From Luidia sarsii (Eukaryota; Echinodermata; Asteroidea; Paxillosida; Luidiidae), in assembly GCA_949987565.1 (NCBI GenBank), contig OX465110.1, positions 7,068,518 to 7,132,517 of the forward strand: DNA of 64,000 nt. Reading direction: 5' to 3'. Within the stretch, counting starts at the first letter, position 1. Every line of letters begins with the position of its first letter. The notes beneath the pieces are model-generated. The model made no database searches, was not told the origin of the DNA, and worked only from the letters and a program-made list of their open reading frames with translations. The position numbers and the translations under genes were made by a program. Positions 24,001-34,092 of the stretch are shown here, in pieces.

Positions 24001-27000
24001 GAGACAGAGAGGCAGAGAAAGATAGAGACAGAGAGGCAGAGACAGAGAGAGACAAAGATAGAGACAGAGAGAGACAAAGATAGAGACAGAGAGGCAGAGA
24101 CAGAGAGAGACAAAGATAGAGACAGAGAGAGACAAAGATAGAGACAGAGACAGAGACAAAGGTAGAGACAGAGAGAGACAAATATAGAGACAGAGAGGCA
24201 GACACAGAGAGAAAGACAAAGATAGAGACAGAGAGAGACAAAGATAGAGGCAGAGGATGGGGGGGTAGAATATGGAGAATGAATCAAATCAATGATTCTG
24301 ATTGCAACCACAATGACAGATGCGGTCTTCTAAAGTCCCTTTGATCAAATGGCCGCCAACAGTAACTCGCTCCAGTACCCCCCCCCCCTCCCCCTCCGAC
24401 TTCAAGCTTCTTTGGGGGGGGACTCACATTTCGATTCCATTCCCGCGGGCCGCGCCCGCATGGCCGGCGCCGCCCGTTGCCTCTTCTCCTCCGCCTCGGC
24501 CTTGAGCCTCCGCTCCTCCTCGAGGGTCTCGGCGGCGTCGTCCAGTCCGCAGTCGCGCAGGGCGGCCATGAGGTAGGGGAACCGCGGCTCGGCGTAGTCG
24601 TGGCGCTCCCGCCACTTGGTCAGCGCCCGGACGGCCGTGTCCACCTCGGAGACGGCGCCGGCCTTGAGCGCCGTCAGCGTGTCCTCGGCGAGGCCCAGCC
24701 GCAGGGCCAGCCTCTCCCAGGCCCCGCCGCCGCCGGTCAGCGTGGCCAGGTGGTGGATCAACCCGTCCTCCACACCTGCAGGTGAACAACAAAAAAAATG
24801 CCGCCGGCAAGCAACAGCCTTGAGTGCCTTGAGTCCCAGCTGGCTACTGATGAATCGCTGAATGAGTGAGCTGGTTTGGTAGAGTGCTTGGTATGAGTGA
24901 GCTGGTTTGGTAGAGTGCTTGGTATGAATGAGCTAGTTTGGTAGAGTGCTTGGTATGAATGAGCTAGTTTGGTAGAGTGCTTGGTATGAATGAGCTAGTT
25001 TGGTAGAGTGCTTGGTATGAATGGGCTAGTTTGATAGAGTGCTTGGTATGAATGAGCTAGTTTGGTAGAGTGCTTGGTATGAAGGAGCTACTTTGGTAGA
25101 GTGCTTGGTATGAAGGAGCTAGTTTGGTAGAGTGCTTGGTATGAATGAGCTAGTTTGGTAGACTGCTTGGTATGAATGAGCTAGTTCGGTAGAGTGCTTG
25201 GTATGAATGAGCTAGTTTGGTAGAGTGCTTGGTATGAATGAGCTAGTTTGGTAGAGTGCTTGGTATGAATGAGCTAGTTTGGTAGAGTGCTTGGTATGAA
25301 GGAGCTAGTTCGGTAGAGTGCCTGGTATGAATGAGCTAGTTTGGTAGAGTGCTTGGTATGAATGAGCTAGTTTGGTAGAGTGCTTGGTATGAATGGGCTA
25401 GTTTGATAGAGTGCTTGGTATGAATGAGCTAGTTTGGTAGAGTGCTTGGTATGAATGAGCTAGTTCGGTAGAGTGCTTGGTATGAAGGAGCTAGTTTGGT
25501 AGAGTGCTTGGTATGAATGAGCTAGTTTGGTAAAGTGCTTGGTATGAATGAGCTAGTTCGGTAGAGTGCTTGGTATGAATGAGCTAGTTTGGTAGAGTGC
25601 TTGGTATGAATGAGCTAGTTTGGTAGAGTGCTTGGTATGAATGAGCTAGTTTGGTAGAGTGCTTAGTATGAATGAGCTAGTTTGATAGAGTGCTTGGTAT
25701 GAATGAGCTAGTTTGATAGAGTGCTTAGTATGAATGAGCTAGTTTGATAGAGTGCTTGGTATGAATGAGCTAGTTTGATAGAGTGCTTGGTATGAATGAG
25801 CTAGTTTGGTAGGGTGCCTGGTATGAGTGAGCTAGTTTGATAGAGTGCTTGGTATGAATGAGCTAGTTTGATAGAGTGCTTAGTATGAATGAGCTAGTTT
25901 GGTAGAGTGCTTGGTATGAATGGGCTAGTTTGATAGAGTGCTTGGTATGAATGAGCTAGTTTGATAGAGTGCTTGGTATGAATGAGCTAGTTTGGTAGAG
26001 TGCTTGGTATGAATGAGCTAGTTTGGTAGAGTGCTTGGTATGAATGAGCTAGTTTGGTAGAGTGCTTGGTATGAATGGGCTAGTTTGATAGAGTGCTTGG
26101 TATGAATGAGCTAGTTTGGTAGAGTGCTTGGTATGAATGAGCTAGTTTGGTAGAGTGCTTGGTATGAATGGGCTAGTTTGATAGAGTGCTTGGTATGAAT
26201 GAGCTAGTTTGGTAGAGTGCTTGGTATGAAGGAGCTAGTTTGGTAGAGTGCTTGGTATGAATGGGCTAGTTTGATAGAGTGCTTGGTATGAATGAGCTAG
26301 TTTGGTAGAGCGCTTGGTATGAATGAGCTAGTTTGGTAGAGTGCTTGGTATGAATGAGCTAGTTTGGTAGAGTGCTTGGTATGAAGGAGCTAGTTTGGTA
26401 GAGTGCTTGGTATGAATGGGCTAGTTTGATAGAGTGCTTGGTATGAATGAGCTAGTTTGGTAGAGTGCTTGGTATGAAGGAGCTAGTTTGGTAGAGTGCT
26501 TGGTATGAATGAACTAGTTTGGTAGAGTGCTTGGTATGAATGAGCTAGTTTGGTAGAGTGCTTGGTATGAATGAGCTAGTTTGGTAGAGTGCTGGGTATG
26601 AATGAGCTAGTTTGGTAGAGTGCTTGGTATGAATGGGCTAGTTTGGTAGAGTGCTTGGTATGAAGGAGCTAGTTTGGTAGAGTGCTTGGTATGAATGGGC
26701 TAGTTTGGTAGAGTGCTTGGTATGAATGAGCTAGTTTGGTAGAGTGCTTGGTATGAATGAGCTAGTTTGGTAGAGTGCTTGGTATGAATGAGCTAGTTTG
26801 GTAGAGTGCTTGGTATGAATGAGCTAGTTTGGTAGAGTGCTTGGTATGAAGGAGCTAGTTTGGTAGAGTGCTTGGTATGAATAAGCTAGTTCGGTAGAGT
26901 GCTTGGTATGAATGAGCTAGTTTGGTAGAGTGCTTGGTATGAATGAGCTAGTTTGGTAGAGTGCTTGGTATGAATGAGCTAGTTTGGTAGAGTGCTTGGT

Positions 27001-30000
27001 ATGAATGAGCTAGTTCGGTAGAGTGCCTGGTATGAATGAGCTAGTTCGGTAGAGTGCTTGGTATGAATGAGCTAGTTTGGTAGAGTGCTTGGTATGAATG
27101 AGCTAGTTTGGTAGAGTGCTTGGTATGAATGAGCTAGTTCGGTAGAGTGCTTGGTATGAATGAGCTAGTTTGGTAGAGTGCTTGGTATGAATGAGCTAGT
27201 TCGGTAGAGTGCTTGGTATGAATGAGCTAGTTCGGTAGAGTGCTTGGTATGAATGAGCTAGTTTGGTAGAGTGCCTGGTATGAATGAGCTAGTTCAGTAG
27301 AGTGCCTGGTATGAATGAGCTAGTTTGGTAGAGTGCTTGGTATGAATGAGCTAGTTTGGTAAAGTGCTTGGTATGAATGAACTAGTTTGGTACAGTGCTT
27401 GGTATGAATGAGCAAGTTTGGTAGAGTGCTTGGTATGAATAAGCTAGTTTGGTAGAGTGCTTGGTATGAATGAGCTAGTTTGGTAGAGTGCTTGGTATGA
27501 ATGAGCTAGTTTGGTAGAGTGCTTGGTATGAATGAGCTAGTTCGGTAGAGTGCTTGGTATGAATGAGCTAGTTTGGTAGAGTGGAGGGGAGGGGAGTTCC
27601 TCACCCTGCACTAGCTCCTCGGCCAGCTGTGGCAGGCCCGCGTCGCGCAAGCCGTTGGAGAGCGACCCAAGGAGGTCAAACTTCCGGGGCAGCCGTTGCC
27701 TCCACTGCATCAGCATCTGGTAGGGCTGCTTGTCCTCGGAAAAGTCCTCCAGGCGCACAATGTCCTCCGTGCTCTGGCCAAGGGCGAAGGCCAGAATCTT
27801 CCAGTCGTGGCCAATCTGGATGGCAAAGGACAGCATGAGGTCGTCGTCCAAGCCTGCGGACAGAGCACCAGAGAGGAGTATGTTACAGCGAGAGAGAGAG
27901 AGGAAGAGAGGGAGATAGAGATATGGGGAGAGAGGGACAGGGAGAGGGAAAGAGAAAGAGAGAGAGAGAGAGATACAGAGAGAGACAGAGAGATGTGGAG
28001 AGAGGGACATGGAGAGGGAGAGGGAGAGAGGAGCTGAGAGAGAAAGAGAGAGAGAGAGAGGGAGACAGAGGGGGGAGAGAGGGAGACAGAGAGATGTGGA
28101 GAGAGGGACAGGGAGAGGGAGAGGGAGAGAGGAGCTGAGAGAGAGAGGGGGGAGAGAGAGGGGAGAGACGGACAGGGAGAGGGAGAAGGAGAGAGGAGCT
28201 GAGAGAGAGAGGCGGAAGGGAGAGGAAGGGAGGGAGAAAGAGAGGGAGAGAGAGGAGGGGGAGAGAGAAGGAGAGAGAGGGGGAGAGAGAGATGGGGAGA
28301 GAGGGACAGGGAGAGGTAGAGAGGAGCTGAAAGAGAGAGAGAGAGGGGGAAGGGAGAGGAAGGAAGAGGGAGAGAGAGGAGGGAGACAGAGGGGGAGAGA
28401 GATGAGGAGACAGAGAGATGGGAAGAGAGGGAGACGGAGAGGGAGAGGAGCTGAGAGAGAAAGGGGGAAGGGAGATTAAGGGAGAGAGAGAGAGAGGGGG
28501 GAGAGAGAAGGAGAGAGAGGGGGAGAGAGAGATGGGGAGAGAGGGACAGGGAGAGTGAGAGGGATAGGGGAGCTGAGAGAGAGAGAGAGGAAGGGAAGGG
28601 AGAGGGAGGGAGAGAGAGGAGGGAGAGAGAGGGGAGAGGGAGAGGGAGAGAGGGAGAGAGAGAGGGAGAGGGAGATGGAGAGGGGGGCATTGGGAGAGAG
28701 AGAGGGAGAGGGAGAAATAGAATAAGAGAGAGAGGGAGAGATATGAGGGGAGGGTGGGAGAGAGGGGAAAGAGAGGGAGGGAGAGAGAATGAGAGCAGGA
28801 GAGGGAGGCGGGAGAGAGAGGGCGGCGATAGAAGGAGGTGGTGGGAAAGAGGGAGGTGGAGGGGGAGAGAGAGAGAGAGACAGACGTGTCTGACTGACTC
28901 ACCCCTGGCCACCTCCAGGGCGAGTTGCTTGAGTCCGCAGCCCTCCAGGGCCTGGCTGAGCAGGAGGATCTTGTCGGAGCTGTGCGACTGCCTCATGCGC
29001 CACTTGGCCAGCAGCATGCGCACCAGGGGCATGGTGCTCTCGCAGCCGGCCTCCACCCGCTCCAGCTCCGGCTCCGAGATGTTCAGGGAGAGTCCAAGTG
29101 GCCGGACCTTCTGCTTGCTGACGCCGCAGGCGACTGTCATCAGCGTCTCGTCGTCCAGACCTGTTCAAATGGCCAGACATAGCGAGCAATTCTGTGAGAA
29201 ATCCACATGATACGTACGGCCGGACATAGCGCAACAATTCTATGGAAATCCACACACAGCCAGGCATGGCACACATGTCTATGGGAATTCCCAATGGTCA
29301 GAAATAAGTCTATGGGAATCTGCTACGGTCAGAAATACACACACAAGTCTATGGGAATCTGCTACGGTCAGAAATACACACACAAGTCTATGGGAATCTG
29401 CTACGGTCAGAAATAACACACAAGTCTATGGGAATCTGCTACGGTCAGAAATACCGGTACACACAAGTCTATGGGAATCTGCAACGGTCAGAATAACACA
29501 CAAGTCTATGGGAATCTGCTACGGTCAGAATTACACACAAGTCTATGGGAATCTGCTACAGTCAAAAATAACACACAAGTCTATGGGTATCTGCTACAGT
29601 CAAAAATAACACACAAGTCTATGGGAATCTGCTACGGTCAGAATTACACACAAGTCTATGGGAATCTGCTATGGTCAGAAATAACACACAAGTCTATGGG
29701 AATCTGCTACGGTCAGAATTACACACACAAGTCTATGGGAATCTGCTACGGTCAGAAATAACACACAAGTCTATGGGAATCTGCTACGGTCAGAAATAAC
29801 ACACAAGTCAATGGGAATCTGCTACGGTCAGAATTACACACACAAGTCTATGGGAATCTGCTACGGTCAGAAATAACACACAAGTCTAGGGGAATTTGCT
29901 ATGGTCAGAAATAACAAGTCTATGGGAATCTGCTTTGCCACCAGACTCACCTTGCTCCAGGCTGTCGGCCAGCGAGTCGAAGGAGCACATCCGACAGGCC

Positions 30001-33000
30001 TGGGCCAGCCGGGAGAACTTGTCAAAGCTGGCCATCTTCTCCTGCCATAGGCGCAGCATGCGCACCGTCCGCTCGCGCTGCGTGCCGGCCGTCTGCTCCA
30101 CCCGTTCCACGTCCTCCTTGCTCAGGTACAGGGCGTGGGCCATCGTCCGCCAGTCCCGATAGATCACCTTGGTGATCTCCGCCACCACGTCCTCCTCGAG
30201 TAGGTCCAGTTCTCCGATCGAGTAGCCTTTGATAACAAAAAAAAAAGGGGGCGGGCGACAGGGGGGAGAGTGAGACTGGAAATATCCCATGTGCCCGGTA
30301 AGAGGGCAAAAAGTTCTAAAAACGATAAAAATCACTTAAAGTTAAGCAGAAATCAAAATCAACTTGGGGTTAAATAAATCGGTATTGTTATAGAACCCAA
30401 CGTGTCTATCATTTTGGAGACAAAAAAAATTCAATTTAGCCAAAAAACGCTATATTTTTTAGACGAACGTACTACGTCACATACAGAATTTGTGCTATAT
30501 TTGTTATCTATCAGCTGTAAATACCACACTGTCACATGCGCAGTAGCGCACTTTATCGTCTCAGCATTTCGATCGCCTCGCTCGGCTGCTTTTGCGAATG
30601 ATAGTATTAGTTACGATGGGTTTGGTGGAGGATAAGATGATACGATGAGAAATGGGATGGATCATTACGATGCATCATAGACGCGACGTAATTTACGATG
30701 ACTTTGGTGAAAGCGACTGCCGTATGAACAAACCGAAAAAAAGTCGGAGGAGTTGGGTTTGCGCAACTCTCTCGGTCTTACCTCCGGTGGCGCTCTCCTG
30801 CGACCACTGGGACTTACTGGGGTCCTCATCCCGGCTCCCGTTGTTGAATTTGCGCAGCTTCCCCTTGACTTTGCGCACGAACCCGGACTTGTAGCTGTCG
30901 CTGAACTGGCCACTCGCGGACAGAAAGTCGTCGGCCCCAATTTCCCAATGTCTCCCGGCCTCTGTTAAAATTTGTAACAAAATCGGCCCACAGGTAATCA
31001 AGTCTGCACGGCTCGCCACCCTTTAACAATGCATGACGAAAATCGGTGCGGGAAGGTCACCAGCCAGGTCAAATTGGTAAGACTGTCGCTACGCTAAACC
31101 AAAGGTCTCGCGTTCAGTTCCCCCTCCAGTCAAATTTGCCAAGTTGCTATTTACAACAACAACAAAAAATTGAATAAATGGTAAGCTGGACACACCTTTT
31201 TCATGTCACTTCACTCACCCTAATCATTCACTATTAGACATGAGTGTACTGGGCATAGAATCACTTGGTCACTGTAGCATAGCTGAAATCAAATCTCAAA
31301 GTAAGAGGGCCTGATGTTTCGATCCTAGCAGGACCTTGTGCCTTTGAGAAAGATCCCGGGCACAGATAGCTATTCGGCCTGTTTATCTTGGAAGTGTGCC
31401 AATGCTTTTGTGGGGTGATTTTGTGTGTGTGAGTGTGTGTGTGTGTGGTTGGCTCGCTGCGAGCGGACAGGAGTTTGAGCGCGCACTCACCGGGGTAGAG
31501 GCTGTCGCTGATGTCGTGCCTGGGCCTGGCAGTGTTCCACCTGCTCTCCGGGCCTGGCTGGCCAGCCGACTTCCTGGGCTTGCTGGCCATGGCGTAGAAC
31601 GGCTCGGCCTGCTTCCGAACGTTGGCCGCCCTCACCTTGACTGCCGGCACGGCCGAGATCGGTTCCGTCGCTGTGGCACCTGGCTGTTTGTCTGAAGAGG
31701 CAAGTATGATCGACGATTACACTCCCAGTGACAGAAATTCTTTTTTTGGGGGGGGGGGTGAGTTTGAAGTTTGAAGAAAGCTGGGACATTTTTCCTTTTT
31801 ATGGGGGGGGGGGGAATTGGTGACTAAACTCCTCATAGCATTAGGAGAGGAGAAATGCTACAGGACAAGAGGAATGCTACAGGAAAAGAGAAATGCTACA
31901 GGAAAAGAGAAATGCTACAGGACAAGAGAAATGCTACGGGAAAAGAGAAAGGCTACAAGAAAAGAGAAATGCTACAGGGTATGAATGGTGACACTAACAA
32001 TGACCATCCCTCTCATCCTCATCCTCTTCATCTCATCTCCTGCTACATCACTATTTCCTCTTCCTTCTCACACCCTTCTTCACCTCAAGATCCTTCCCTT
32101 TCTGCTTCTCTTCTTCTATCTCCTCTTAAGCTTCCTCCTCCATCACCACCCTCTTCCCCTCCTCCCCCTCTTCCATCATCATCCTCCTTCCCCCACCTCC
32201 ATCCTCCTCCATCCTCCCCCATCCTCCTCCCTCATCTTCCGCATATTCCTCCTCCCCCGCCTTCTTCCCTCCTCCTCCTCCTCCTCTCCCTTCACCTTCC
32301 TTCCTCCTCCTCCTCTTCCTTCCTCTTCCGTCCTCCTCTTCCTTCCTCTTCCCTCCTCCTCTTCCTTCCTCTTCCCTCCTCCTCTTCCTTACTCTTCCCT
32401 CCTCTTCCTTCCTCTTCCCTCCTCTTCTTCCTTCCTCTTCCCTCCTCTTCCCTCCTCCTCTTCCTTCCTCTTCCTTCCTCCTCTTCCTTCCTCTTCCCTC
32501 CTCTTCCCTCCTCTTCCTTCCTCCTCCTCTTCCTTCCTCTTACTTCCTCCTCCTCTTCCTTCCTCTTCCCTCCTCTTCCTTCCTCTTCCCATCTCTTCCT
32601 TCCTCTTCCCTCCTCCTCTTCCTTCCTCTTCCCTCCTCCTCCTTTTCCTTCCTCTTCCCTCCTCCTCCCCTTCCTCCATCCTCTTCCCTCCTCTTCCCCT
32701 TCCTCCATCCTCTTCCCTCCTCCTCCTCCTTCTTCCTCCTCCATCCTCTTGCCTTATTCATCCTCTTCCTTCCTCTTCCCTCCTCCTCCTCTTCCTCCAT
32801 CCCCCTCCTTCTCCTCCTCCTTTATCCTCCTTTTCCTCTTCCCTCCTCCTCCCCTTCCTCCATCCTCTTTCCCCCCCCCTCCTCCTCCTCCTCCATCCTC
32901 TTCCCTCCTTCATTCTCCTCCTTCCCCTTCCCTCCTCCTCTTCCTTCCTATTCCCTCCTTCTCCTCCATCCTCTTCCCTCCTTCATCCCCAATCCCAGAG

Positions 33001-34022
33001 AGCCGTCATACCGGACATCAGGTGTTCCGGGATGACAGAGTTAGCGGGCAGGAAGTAGGTGTGCATGTCTTCCCTGGGGCTGAATAGGTGTGTCTTGTCC
33101 CAGTAGCCGTTCCACGACTGCTGATAATTACCTCCAGTTTTGGGCTGAGCAAATAAAAACAGAAAATAATCTTCATGGCCCGCTCGGCAAGAAGTCTTTC
33201 TAACTCCCAAAGTGTACACCTTCTGTGCATGAGTTGAATGACATTTCGGTCAATGTTGGAGCCCTGTGAATTTTTTTTTTTACTCTGACATGGGAGAAAT
33301 TACTTCATAACGAATATGTGAACACTGTATGTGGATAGGATCAAAGCGTGTACAAAATGGAAAATAGAGACCTTAATTTTTAAAAACGACCTTCTTTTAG
33401 TGACCTTCTTTTGCCTTGATGCCCTTCTGCAAGGCACCCAGCGTAGTCTTGTGGTGAGCAAAGAGTAAGGAAGGAGGGGGGGGAGCTTACCGTTTCCATG
33501 GCAATGAAGCATTCAGTCTGGCCCGGCGGACTGACGATGAGGACCACCTTCCCCAACTCCCAGGAGTCGCTCCCCACGGGAAACCAGGCGCACATGCCCA
33601 CCCGTATCTCGCCGTAGCTGGCCAGGGTCTTCGGCCTCTCCCCAGAGACTCGCCGCGGCTCCGCGCCTGCGGCGGGTTGCGACAGCGGCGGCAGCGGGGA
33701 CAGCGCCGGCAGGACCAGCTTGTCGATGCCGACGAAGACAGCGCAATCCGGCTCAGTCCGGAAGTACTGCTTCTTGCCGAACTCACCGTCGCTGGTTCCG
33801 TGGCCTCGGTGTCCCTCCTCCTGGGTTCGGGAAAAGGACCGGAGCAACAACAACAACAACAAAAACAGAAGACTGAGATTGTGACTGTGAGCTCTTCGGA
33901 GACCCCAATCTACTCAAATTATAGAAACCTCAATCGAACAGAGAGTAAAAGAGAGTAAGGGTGAGTGAGAGGGAGAGGGAGAGAAAGAGGGAAAGAAAGA
34001 GAGAGAGAGAGGGAGAGAGAGA

Positions 34023-34092
<70 letters not shown>

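Noticed and set aside
22610..24311. Ser/Leu-rich frames of 388-543 codons on the minus strand
   Set aside because: They come from the GACAGA/GACCGA microsatellite. Only the part at 22881-22624 is a real exon.
24860..27583. CRISPR-like array
   Set aside because: The repeats are contiguous 31-bp units with no spacers, in an animal genome; it is a minisatellite.
27710..29140. Ser/Pro/Leu-rich frame of 476 codons
   Set aside because: It joins real exons 7 and 8 through a CT-rich intron without stops. The splice sites and domain boundaries show the middle is intron.
22624..30226. A separate death-domain gene nested inside CYLD
   Set aside because: All five exons are on the same strand, each joins its neighbours in phase 1, and the flanking CYLD exons also end and begin in phase 1. 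No start codon, stop codon or promoter-like sequence separates them.
31855..33087. Pro/Ser/Leu-rich frames on the plus strand
   Set aside because: Polypyrimidine tract in a CYLD intron with no domain and no conserved segment.
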